DNA of 64,000 nucleotides from Caproicibacter fermentans (GTDB taxonomy: Bacteria > Bacillota > Clostridia > Oscillospirales > Acutalibacteraceae), in NCBI RefSeq assembly GCF_009746625.1, contig NZ_VWXL01000046.1, positions 1 to 64,000 on the forward strand, written 5' to 3'. Below the pieces are notes generated by a model that ran no database searches, was not told where the DNA came from, and worked only from the letters and a program-made list of their open reading frames with translations. The translations under genes were made by a program, and so were the position numbers. Shown here one piece after another: positions 16,842 to 24,668 of the stretch; the first letter of the stretch is position 1; every line of letters begins with the position of its first letter.

Positions 16842-16886
16842 AATGCCACCCCCTTTAAAAATTTACTGATTTCTTTTCCATGAGCT

Positions 16887-16914
16887 ATTATAGCACATAA
16901 AACGGAGATTGCAA
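16887..16914 (-). promoter_or_regulatory. SigA-type promoter of the corA operon
   Basis: On the minus strand TTGCAA (16909-16914) and TATAAT (16887-16892, preceded by TGC as an extended -10) are 16 bp apart. The transcript would start near 16880, giving a leader of about 40 bases before the leader ORF and about 100 before corA. Confidence 0.75.
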
Positions 16915-17080
16915 GAGAGTGGGCGATATTTTAAGGCCTATTTTTCCGTACCGGTCGAAAAACATCTTCAGCAGGCTTTTTTGATTGATTTTAGCCATTT
17001 TATACTAAAACGCAGAGTCAAAACCTGTTTTTCATATGTTTCGCTTTTCCGGGAGATCTCATTCACGCAATCACCCCAAA

Positions 17081-17108
17081 GAAAAAGCAGACCCCCCTCG
17101 GGGTCTGC
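17081..17108 (-). terminator. Terminator of ftsZ and the dcw operon
   Basis: GCAGACCCC (17087-17095) pairs with GGGGTCTGC (17100-17108). On the minus strand the stem is followed by a T-run (complement of A's at 17082-17086), about 20 bases after the ftsZ stop. Confidence 0.9.
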
Positions 17109-17127
17109 CTTCGGTGATACCTTTCAT

Positions 17128-18222
17128 TCAGGATTTGCGATTGAAAATCTGCATGATATCGGTAAAATCGTCGTCCTCGATCGAACTGCCGTCGTGGACG
17201 GCAGCCCGCTCATGACTCCCTTCTTCCTGCTTTTCCTTCGATTTCGCAACGGGTTCGTCCCCGGCGGACGTTGCGAATCCCGTCGCGATGACCGTCACGC
17301 TCATTTCATCGTCCATATTTTCATCAAACGCTGCGCCCCAAATGATGTTCGCATCCTCGTGCGCCTGCGACGCGATCATGGACGACGCGGTTTCTATTTC
17401 ATCAAGTCCGATGTCCGGCGAAGAGGTAATGTTGATAATAACACCCTTTGCCCCGTTGATGGCGGTCTCCAGAAGCGGGCTGGAAATCGCCATGTTCGCC
17501 GCTTCCTGGGCCTTCTCTTTGCCGGAGGCCCGGCCGACGCCCATATGCGCGTAACCGGCGTCTTTCATGACCGCGGTAACGTCCGCAAAATCAAGATTGA
17601 CCAGCCCGGGAAGCTTAATCAGGTCCGAAATGCTCTGCACGCCCTGACGCAGCACGTCATCCGCGATGGAGAACGCGTTTAACAGGGTGATACGCTGCTC
17701 GCTGACCAGTTTCAGCCGCTCGTTGGGAATAACCACAAGCGAGTCCACATGCTCCCTCAGGGCCGTTATGCCGTTTTCCGCCTGTTCCATGCGGCGGCGG
17801 CCCTCAAACTCAAAAGGTTTGGTGACAATACCAACCGTCAGAACCCCCATATCGTGCGCGATTTCTGCCACAATCGGCGCGGCGCCGGTGCCGGTGCCGC
17901 CCCCCATGCCCGCCGTGACAAAAACCATGTCGCTTCCGCGGATTGCGGCCGCGATGGCCTCCCTGCTTTCGTCGGCGGCCTTTTGTCCCATCTCGGGTTT
18001 GGAACCGGCGCCCTTTCCATGGGTCACTTTTTCACCGATCTGAATTTTCTGCGTGGCTTTGGAACGGTAAAGCGCCTGCCTGTCCGTATTTACGCTGATA
18101 AACTCAACGCCCTGTACGCCCATGGCAACCATCCTGTCAATCGCGTTGCCGCCGCCGCCGCCGACCCCAATGACTTTTATTTGAACAATATTATCAAAGT
18201 CATTTTCAATTTCAAAAGGCAT
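17128..18222 (-). CDS. ftsZ: Cell division protein FtsZ
   Basis: FtsZ is the tubulin-like GTPase that forms the Z-ring. The 364-residue product shows [17 protein letters not shown] near the N-terminus, the tubulin signature [10 protein letters not shown] near residue 110, and NLDFADV in the T7 region. The C-terminal peptide ([14 protein letters not shown]) is shorter and less canonical than the DIPxFLR form that binds FtsA, and no ftsA is present in the cluster. The ATG at 18222 is chosen over the TTG at 18231, which lies only two bases after GGGGG. It ends the dcw operon and also has its own promoter. Confidence 0.97.
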   Translation of the reverse strand: MPFEIENDFDNIVQIKVIGVGGGGGNAIDRMVAMGVQGVEFISVNTDRQALYRSKATQKIQIGEKVTHGKGAGSKPEMGQKAADESREAIAAAIRGSDMVFVTAGMGGGTGTGAAPIVAEIAHDMGVLTVGIVTKPFEFEGRRRMEQAENGITALREHVDSLVVIPNERLKLVSEQRITLLNAFSIADDVLRQGVQSISDLIKLPGLVNLDFADVTAVMKDAGYAHMGVGRASGKEKAQEAANMAISSPLLETAINGAKGVIINITSSPDIGLDEIETASSMIASQAHEDANIIWGAAFDENMDDEMSVTVIATGFATSAGDEPVAKSKEKQEEGSHERAAVHDGSSIEDDDFTDIMQIFNRKS

Positions 18223-18309
18223 GTGCCGCAATCCCCCTTATGCGAATCCTTTTTTGTGTAACCGCCTGTATCGTAAATTTGTCAATTATATATCGTCCCA
18301 TACTAAATT

Positions 18310-18337
18310 ATTATACACGATTCAGGTTCAATTTCAA
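18310..18337 (-). promoter_or_regulatory. Internal SigA-type promoter of ftsZ
   Basis: On the minus strand TTGAAA (18332-18337) and TATAAT (18310-18315) are 16 bp apart in the 166-base gap between ftsQ and ftsZ. Extra FtsZ can therefore be made independently of the long dcw transcript. Confidence 0.65.
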
Positions 18338-18388
18338 TAAATATTTTCCTTTTTGCTCCAAATATAGCGCGAAAAGCCCGCAGCGCTT

Positions 18389-19261
18389 TCAAGAAGTCGT
18401 ATCCGGATCAAAATAAGCGGTATCGTTATCCTCTACGGTCGAAAGATTCAGAACTCCTTTTTCCGTATCCTTGATGTTGCCATGATCAAACAGCGCCTTT
18501 GCGTAAAGGATTTTATAGTCAAGCCCGGAGGGCATCCCAAGGTTGATCGTAACGCGTCCGTCATAATTCAGCGTTATTGCGGAAGTCCGGCTGAAATCCA
18601 GTCCCGTTATTTTACCCAGACCGTTCTTTTTCACGGCGTTTTCCACATCCGTCAAAGACGTCTGAAGGGATTTGTTTGCAAAGTCGGCTTTGTTTCCGAT
18701 CTTTGCGCTTTTCAGCGTGATGCCCTTGATGGGCGGACAGTTCTGCGGAAGCTTGTCCGCCAATTCCAGCACCCTGAAATCTTCGCTCAGCACCGCGTAT
18801 TTTTTGGAGTATTCCACCGCTCCGCAGACCTTAGCTTCCGAAACCTGAATGCTGATCCCCGCAGGAAATTTTCGTTTGACCTTGACAGAACCGATATAGG
18901 GAAGGCTGCTTTGAATCTTTTTTTCCGCCTGCTTTGTTTTCGCCAGGAAAAGGTTCTCCCCTGTTTTGATCCCGCACGCGCTTTTAATCTGCTCCTGGGA
19001 ATAGCGGGAGGTGCCGGTCACCTCTACGGAATCGATTTTGAAAAGCACTGTGAGCGATAAGACCGCCGCCGACGAAATCACTGTGACAAACAGAAGAATA
19101 TAAAAAATCAAAAGCGCCCTTCGCCTGCGCCGCCGTCTGTTTTCAGCGCGGACTCCGGCCCGGGAGGGCACGCCGACGTTCTCCCTCCGGGCAGACCTGT
19201 AAGCACCGTTTCCCATATCGTTTACACGCGACGTGTGCCGTCCGTTTTTCAAATCCCTCAT
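18389..19261 (-). CDS. ftsQ: Cell division protein FtsQ/DivIB
   Basis: The 290-residue product has a basic cytoplasmic N-terminus, one membrane helix (ALLIFYILLFVTVISSAAVLSL, about residues 49-70), then a POTRA domain (FKIDSVEVTGTSRYSQEQI...GENLF) and an FtsQ/DivIB beta domain. FtsQ/DivIB joins FtsL and FtsB-like proteins at the septum to control SpoVD/FtsI and FtsW. It lies between murA (24-base gap) and ftsZ, the usual dcw position. Confidence 0.92.
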   Translation of the reverse strand: MRDLKNGRHTSRVNDMGNGAYRSARRENVGVPSRAGVRAENRRRRRRRALLIFYILLFVTVISSAAVLSLTVLFKIDSVEVTGTSRYSQEQIKSACGIKTGENLFLAKTKQAEKKIQSSLPYIGSVKVKRKFPAGISIQVSEAKVCGAVEYSKKYAVLSEDFRVLELADKLPQNCPPIKGITLKSAKIGNKADFANKSLQTSLTDVENAVKKNGLGKITGLDFSRTSAITLNYDGRVTINLGMPSGLDYKILYAKALFDHGNIKDTEKGVLNLSTVEDNDTAYFDPDTTS

Positions 19262-19285
19262 GTTCCAGTTTCCTTCCGGCGAAAT

Positions 19286-20539
19286 TCAAACGCGCCTGAT
19301 ATCCGCTCCCAGCAGGGCAAGGTTTTTTTCAATAGACTCATAGCCTCTGTCCAGATGATGCAGGCCGTACACTTCCGTTATTCCCTGTGCGGCTAAACCG
19401 GCCACCACCAGAGCTGCTCCTCCCCGCAGATCCGATGCCTCCACCGTAGCCCCGGAAAGCCTCTTTACGCCTTCGACAACAGCGACCCGCCCTTCCACCT
19501 TAATGTTTGCTCCAAGGCGAAGCAGTTCGCCTACATGTTTGTAGCGGCTTTCAAAAATGTTTTCCACAAACATGCTGGTGCCCTCCGCCAGAGTCGTCAT
19601 CGCCATGACAGGAGCCTGCGCATCCGTTGGAAAACCCGGATACGGCATCGTCCTGATGCTCTTAATCCGGCTGAGATGCTTCGGGGCCGATATCCGTATG
19701 GAGCTGTCGTAAAGATCGACCTGACATCCGCTTTCTTCCAAAGCCGGTATGACGGGGGCCAAATGTTCCGGTATCACGCTGGACACTGTCAGCGTGCTTC
19801 CCGTAATCGCGGCTGCCGTCATAAAAGTCGCCGCCGCAATGCGGTCAGGTATGACGAAATGCTCGCATCCGGTCAGACGGCGGACCCCTTCCACACAGAT
19901 CGTACTGTTGCCCGCTCCGTGGATTTTAGCTCCGCAGGAATTCAAAAAATCTGCCAGATCGGAAATTTCCGGCTCGCGGGCCGCGTTGTTGATCACGGTT
20001 TTCCCCTTTGCCAGACAGGCCGTAATCATGATGTTTTCGGTAGCCCCGACGCTCGGAAAAGAAAGGTTGATCACGGCGCCCTTCAGGCCGTTCGGAACCA
20101 CACAGTCCAGACAACCGTGATCCTCTCTGATGTCGACCCCCATTTTTCTCAGTGAGGATAGGTGCAGGTCAATCGGGCGCGGGCCAAGCTCGCAGCCCCC
20201 TGGAAAAGATAGAATTGCCCGATCCAGACGGCTGACAATCGCACCCAGAAAAATGATTGAAGAGCGCATCTCCCGCATCAGGTGGTCGGGGATATCGTAG
20301 TTTTTCGCTGTAAGCGGGTTAATAACGACGTCTCCCGCAGTACGCTCCACTTTGCAGCCGAGATGCCGAAGAATCTTAATGGCTGTGTCCACATCTGAAA
20401 GCGCAGGACAGTTATGTAGGACGCATTCTCCTGCGCATAAGAGCGACGCGGCCATCAACGGCAGCGTACTGTTTTTGGCCCCGTGAATCTGCACTTCTCC
20501 TTTCAGCTTTTTTGTGCCATGTATCAGCAGTTTCGACAT
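19286..20539 (-). CDS. murA: UDP-N-acetylglucosamine 1-carboxyvinyltransferase
   Basis: MurA transfers enolpyruvate from PEP to UDP-GlcNAc, the first committed peptidoglycan step. The 417-residue product shows HGAKNSTLPLMAASLL near residue 19 and the catalytic-loop region FPGGCELGPRPIDLHL with the active-site cysteine (fosfomycin target). Length is standard. GGGGGTG precedes the ATG. The gene sits between murG and ftsQ in the dcw operon. Confidence 0.96.
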   Translation of the reverse strand: MSKLLIHGTKKLKGEVQIHGAKNSTLPLMAASLLCAGECVLHNCPALSDVDTAIKILRHLGCKVERTAGDVVINPLTAKNYDIPDHLMREMRSSIIFLGAIVSRLDRAILSFPGGCELGPRPIDLHLSSLRKMGVDIREDHGCLDCVVPNGLKGAVINLSFPSVGATENIMITACLAKGKTVINNAAREPEISDLADFLNSCGAKIHGAGNSTICVEGVRRLTGCEHFVIPDRIAAATFMTAAAITGSTLTVSSVIPEHLAPVIPALEESGCQVDLYDSSIRISAPKHLSRIKSIRTMPYPGFPTDAQAPVMAMTTLAEGTSMFVENIFESRYKHVGELLRLGANIKVEGRVAVVEGVKRLSGATVEASDLRGGAALVVAGLAAQGITEVYGLHHLDRGYESIEKNLALLGADIRRV

Positions 20540-20599
20540 AGCAACACCCCCACATAATCTGGTAACATATTATGCTTTTAAGGGGATTGCGGTGACGGC

Positions 20600-21730
20600 T
20601 CAATCAGCCGGAGGCTGGTTCAGAATTTCACGGATCATTCTGTAGATTCTGTCGCAGGAATCGGGAATAGCCATTTTTTTCGCATTTTCCGCAAGCGTTT
20701 CTATTTTTCCCTGTTGAGAAAACAGTTCCTGTACCTTTCGGCACAGTCCCCCACCGGTTAAATTTTTCTCCTCAATCATTTCAGCTGCGCCGCGGTCAAC
20801 CATTGCCATTGCATTATGAAACTGATGATTTTCCGCTACATTCGGCGATGGAATCAAAATGGACGCTCTGCCGACCGCCTGAAGCTCGCTCAGGGTAATC
20901 GCGCCGGCGCGGCAGATGACGAGATCCGCGGCGGCAAGGCAGTCCGGCATATTGCCGATATATTCTCGAATATCCATTTCTTTGCGGTCCCTTGTGTCCA
21001 GACCCTTTTCCAAAAGCAGGTCGGGAAACCATTTTCCCCATTGACCGTATCCGTGAATGTGCTGGTAACGGCCGCTCTTGGCACTCTGGACCAGCAATTC
21101 CGCCACAGCCTCATTGATCTTTCTCGCTCCCAGACTTCCGCCGAAGGAAAGGATCAACGGGCGGCTGTCAAGCCCGAGCTTTGCCCTTGCCGCCTTCCGG
21201 TCGGTCCGAATCACCTCCTGCCTGACCGGATTTCCGGTCAGCACGCATCTTGCGGCAGGGCTGAGGTGTTTCTGCGCGTCGGCAACGGCGAGCATGGTCC
21301 TGTCCGCCCTTTTTGACAGCATCTTATTGGTTACTCCCGGAAACGCGTTCTGCTCGTGAATCACGGACGGAATCCCAAGACGCATCGCTTCCCGGATGAC
21401 GGGCCCGGAAACATATCCTCCCGTGCCGACGCAGATGTCCGGATGAAACTCACGGAGAATGCGGCGGGCTTCCACTGTGGAAGTAAACAGGCGGGCCGCC
21501 GTTTTTCCATTTTTAACAAGATTCCGAAAGCTCAGACTGCGCTGAAAGCCGGAAATCGTGATGCTTCGGAAATCGTATCCCGCGGAGGGTACAAGGCGCT
21601 CTTCCATTCCGCCCTTCGCGCCCACATACAGAATTTGGGCGTCCGGCTCTTTTTCCTTTATGTACCCGGCGATGGCGAGAGCCGGGTTGATATGGCCGGC
21701 GGTGCCTCCTCCGGCAAAAAGAATTCTCAT
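20600..21730 (-). CDS. murG: Undecaprenyl-PP-MurNAc-pentapeptide GlcNAc transferase
   Basis: MurG makes lipid II from lipid I at the inner membrane face. The N-terminus ILFAGGGTAGHINPALAIA carries the first G-loop, GTGGYVSGPVI and SFGGSLGARKINEAV the other nucleotide-sugar motifs, and CRAGAITLSELQAVGRASILIP the UDP-GlcNAc site. About 376 residues. The ATG at 21730 follows AGAGGG at six bases; a TTG two codons earlier lies too close. It begins 18 bases after ftsW. Confidence 0.95.
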   Translation of the reverse strand: MRILFAGGGTAGHINPALAIAGYIKEKEPDAQILYVGAKGGMEERLVPSAGYDFRSITISGFQRSLSFRNLVKNGKTAARLFTSTVEARRILREFHPDICVGTGGYVSGPVIREAMRLGIPSVIHEQNAFPGVTNKMLSKRADRTMLAVADAQKHLSPAARCVLTGNPVRQEVIRTDRKAARAKLGLDSRPLILSFGGSLGARKINEAVAELLVQSAKSGRYQHIHGYGQWGKWFPDLLLEKGLDTRDRKEMDIREYIGNMPDCLAAADLVICRAGAITLSELQAVGRASILIPSPNVAENHQFHNAMAMVDRGAAEMIEEKNLTGGGLCRKVQELFSQQGKIETLAENAKKMAIPDSCDRIYRMIREILNQPPAD

Positions 21731-21748
21731 TTTCAACCCTCTGTTCTT

Positions 21749-22990
21749 CTACGTTTTTTCTATGGCCGACGTTCGCGAGATCGAGAGAACAATCCCCATT
21801 TCGGCCAGAAGTATGACAAGCGAAGTGCCTCCGTAACTGAAAAACGGCAGACTGATTCCGGTATTCGGTATGGTGTTTGTAACAACGGCGATGTTCAGAA
21901 TTACCTGAAGACCCACCTGAACCACAAGCCCGATGCCAAGCAGCATGCCGAATTTATCTTTTGCCCTCAGAGAAATGGTGATACCGCGCCAGATCAGCAT
22001 GGCAAACAGAATAATAATAATCAGGGCGCCGATGAAACCAAGTTCCTCACAGACAATAGCAAAGATAAAATCGTTCTGCGGCTCCGGAAGATACAGGAAT
22101 TTCTGCCGCGACTGGCCCAACCCAAGCCCGAGCAGCCCGCCGGAACCGATGGCGAACAGCGACTGCCGGGTCTGCCAGGTATCCGCGATCATCTGCGGAG
22201 TCGCATTGGAGAAAGGATCCAGCCAGGCGGTGATGCGGTCGCTCGCATAAGCGTATTCCTTTGCAAAAAGGACGAGATAGGCAACTCCGGCTCCCATCAC
22301 GCTGAACGCGCCGACAAACCAGCGAAGCTTCACCCCGCCGATAAACAGCATCACAGCGCCCAGCAGCGTAATGATAACGGTGGCGGAAACATGGGGCTCC
22401 CACATCAGCAGGGCAGCGGTCATGCCCAAAATCAGCGCGTAGGGCAAAACGCCGTACCGAAACGTCCCCATTCGGTTAAAGTTCAGTGATATCAGATGGG
22501 CGAATATCAAAACAATCGAGAACTTGGCGATCTCGGAAGGCTGAAACTGCCCCAGTGGGCCAACGTTAATCCAGCGATGCACTCCGTTGATTGCCGGCAT
22601 AAACCGGACCAGCACAAGCAGCGCGTATGAAATCAGCAGAATCGGAATCGCGAATTCATGAAAATGATGATAGTCAAAATAGGAAACGGCCATCATTACA
22701 AATATGCCCAGTACGGCGAAAATCGCCTGTTTGCTGATAAAAAAGTAACTGTTCCCGTTATGGCGGTAAAAAGCGTTTGCATAGCTGGCGGAAAACATCA
22801 TGATCAGCCCGATAATCAGCAGGACCAGAACAAGGAACAAAAAAGGCAGATCCATGCCGGAACGAACCGAAAAGATACGGAATTTCTTCCGGACCTTTCT
22901 GCCGTAAGAGGTGGCTTCACGAATCTCTCCGGCGGGGTGTTTTGCGGCTCCCCGCGGCATGGGAGTTACAGAAGCCTCGTTTCGTGCCAT
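21749..22990 (-). CDS. ftsW: FtsW/SpoVE-type SEDS peptidoglycan polymerase
   Basis: The 413-residue product has a basic 40-residue cytoplasmic start and about ten membrane helices. SEDS motifs include INGVHRWINVGPLGQFQPSEIAKFS, WLDPFSNATPQMIADTWQTRQSLFAIGSGG and NTGISLPFFSYGGTSLV near the C-terminus. SEDS proteins polymerise lipid II together with a class B PBP, here the SpoVD/FtsI protein in the same operon. In a spore former it may serve vegetative division, the spore cortex (SpoVE) or both. GGAGGGG precedes the ATG. Confidence 0.95.
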   Translation of the reverse strand: MARNEASVTPMPRGAAKHPAGEIREATSYGRKVRKKFRIFSVRSGMDLPFLFLVLVLLIIGLIMMFSASYANAFYRHNGNSYFFISKQAIFAVLGIFVMMAVSYFDYHHFHEFAIPILLISYALLVLVRFMPAINGVHRWINVGPLGQFQPSEIAKFSIVLIFAHLISLNFNRMGTFRYGVLPYALILGMTAALLMWEPHVSATVIITLLGAVMLFIGGVKLRWFVGAFSVMGAGVAYLVLFAKEYAYASDRITAWLDPFSNATPQMIADTWQTRQSLFAIGSGGLLGLGLGQSRQKFLYLPEPQNDFIFAIVCEELGFIGALIIIILFAMLIWRGITISLRAKDKFGMLLGIGLVVQVGLQVILNIAVVTNTIPNTGISLPFFSYGGTSLVILLAEMGIVLSISRTSAIEKT

Positions 22991-23067
22991 GATTGTCCCC
23001 TCCTTCCCGTATCAGATACTATTGAAGCATATCGCCGCCGCCGAATCTGTCGTATCCTGTGAAAAGA

Positions 23068-24075
23068 TTAAAAACCGTAGAACACTAGCAGCGCGGAAAC
23101 CGCACCGAAAAACGCCGTGACAGCGCTGAAAACAAAGCAGATTTTCACTTCGCTCCAGCCGCAAAGCTCGAAATGATGATGAATGGGGCTCATCTTGAAC
23201 AGACGCTTTCCATGTGTTGCCTTGAAATACGAGACCTGCAGAACGACGGACAGGATTTCGCAGAGATAGATGATTCCGATCGGCAGAATCAGAATCGGTG
23301 CGTTTACGTTAAACCCAAGCGCGCAGACAAGTCCGCCCAGAAACAGAGATCCGGTATCCCCCATAAATACTTTTGCGGGATTAAAGTTCCATATCAGAAA
23401 TCCCAGGCATCCTCCCGCGGCGGCCGCCGAAACAATGCCCACGGGAACAAGCCTGAAAATGCCGGCAATCACCATGAAGGAAGCGGACGCGAAAAAAGTG
23501 ACGGAAGCGTTCAGCCCGTCAATGCCGTCCGTAAAATTAACGGCGTTTACCATCCCGACGATTCCAAGAAGCGACAGCACCCAGTACCACAGGCCCAGAT
23601 CAACGCCCCCGGAAAAAGGAATCAGCGTAACGGAACCCGAGCCGAACCTGTAAAGGGTATAAAGGTACGCCCCGGCCACAAGAAACTGAAGAACCAGCTT
23701 CTGCCGGACGGTAAGACCCAGATTTCTCTTTTTCACCACTTTGATGTAATCGTCAAAAAAGCCGATCAGACCAAATCCAAAGGCCATCAGCAGACCCCCC
23801 GCGATTTTGGTTCTCATAGCAAGATTGGTCTGGCTGAGCCCTTCCGAACCGTAATATGCGGAAAGACAGATTGCAGAAGCCACAGCGATTCCGACGATAA
23901 ACAGAAAGCCGCCCATCGTCGGGGTTCCGTTTTTCTTTCGGTGCCATGACGGTCCGACGTCACGAATTGTCTGGCCGAAATTCACGCGGTGCAAAAACGG
24001 CACCATCCATTTCCCCAGCAGCGCGGTTATCCCAAACGATACTGTCGCCGCAATCAAGGTCCACAAAGAATTCAT
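23068..24075 (-). CDS. mraY: Phospho-N-acetylmuramoyl-pentapeptide transferase
   Basis: MraY couples UDP-MurNAc-pentapeptide to undecaprenyl phosphate, giving lipid I. The 335-residue membrane protein has MGGFLFIVGI, GFFDDYIKVVKKRNLGL (DDxxK motif), NFTDGIDGLNA, GFLIWNFNPAKVFMGDTGSL and HHHFELCGWSE, all diagnostic, with about ten membrane helices. In most Firmicutes it is flanked by murF and murD. Here it lies between a short Mur-ligase-like ORF and ftsW. Confidence 0.96.
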   Translation of the reverse strand: MNSLWTLIAATVSFGITALLGKWMVPFLHRVNFGQTIRDVGPSWHRKKNGTPTMGGFLFIVGIAVASAICLSAYYGSEGLSQTNLAMRTKIAGGLLMAFGFGLIGFFDDYIKVVKKRNLGLTVRQKLVLQFLVAGAYLYTLYRFGSGSVTLIPFSGGVDLGLWYWVLSLLGIVGMVNAVNFTDGIDGLNASVTFFASASFMVIAGIFRLVPVGIVSAAAAGGCLGFLIWNFNPAKVFMGDTGSLFLGGLVCALGFNVNAPILILPIGIIYLCEILSVVLQVSYFKATHGKRLFKMSPIHHHFELCGWSEVKICFVFSAVTAFFGAVSALLVFYGF

Positions 24076-24089
24076 GTTTCAATTCACCT

Positions 24090-24647
24090 TTATTCTGTAA
24101 ACTGTCCCTGCGATTTATACATGAGCCCGTCGGTGCAAGATTCCTGAAGCTCCCTGCGGTTCAGCGCCGTCAAGACGTCGGCAAACGGAATTCCTGCGCC
24201 TACGGCCGCACAAGCGGCCGCCAATGCCCCGGCGACTTCCGAAAGATCTCCGCCGGGGAGACGCACCCGGCCGATTACCCCAAAACCTACAATCTCAAAG
24301 GCGACGTCTCCGTTCGGAGTCGTGCGGACGTCGCGGGCAGTGAAATCCGCTTCGTTGCGCACCATTGAAAACGTGATGGTCCGGGCTGCTCCGGCAGCCC
24401 GGTCCGAAAGCTCTCGCTCAACGACGCAGACAGACCAGTCTCTCGGGTCAAATTCAGCCGCATCCCCACACAAGAGGAGCACCGGTTTTGTCGCGACGGG
24501 CGGCAACGGGTCACCGTATTCCACAACAAGGTTATGCTCCCTGCCGCAATTAAGAAAAATTTTCTTCAGCAACGCGGCCGCACGCCCATCCTTTTCAACG
24601 ATTGCGACGGCTTTTGTGCAATGGCCGCAGTCCGTCGTGCTTTTCAT
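24090..24647 (-). CDS. Short Mur-ligase central-domain-like protein with degenerate P-loop (at the murE/murF position)
   Basis: This 185-residue protein is not a known dcw enzyme, yet it occupies the place of murE-murF between spoVD and mraY. Residues about 90-165 (TITFSMVRNEADFTARDVRT, then FEIVGFGVIGRVRLPG, then GALAAACAAVGAGIPFADVL) read like the end of a MurE/MurF central domain, whose family pattern is 'TFG...ADF.A.d', 'v.l.lpG.HN..NalAA.A.a...Gi....i...L'. Residues 13-33 (AVAIVEKDGRAAALLKKIFLN) align with a Mur P-loop region, but GTNGKTT is replaced by VEKDGRAA, so ATP binding is doubtful. A CxxC (7-10) is present. No C-terminal ligase domain remains. The ATG at 24647 has AAAGGAG seven bases upstream. 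The frame is intact, so it is likely made. Function unknown; a pseudoenzyme or scaffold is an inference. Confidence 0.6.
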   Translation of the reverse strand: MKSTTDCGHCTKAVAIVEKDGRAAALLKKIFLNCGREHNLVVEYGDPLPPVATKPVLLLCGDAAEFDPRDWSVCVVERELSDRAAGAARTITFSMVRNEADFTARDVRTTPNGDVAFEIVGFGVIGRVRLPGGDLSEVAGALAAACAAVGAGIPFADVLTALNRRELQESCTDGLMYKSQGQFTE

Positions 24648-24668
24648 CGAATCGCTCCTTTGCATTCA

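Noticed and set aside
16909-17682. 257-codon plus-strand ORF running from the corA promoter into ftsZ
   Set aside because: Mostly antisense to ftsZ; no ribosome binding site or family signal.
21356-22489. 377-codon plus-strand ORF antisense to murG/ftsW
   Set aside because: Low-complexity H/Q/D/N-rich translation with no motif; shadow frame.
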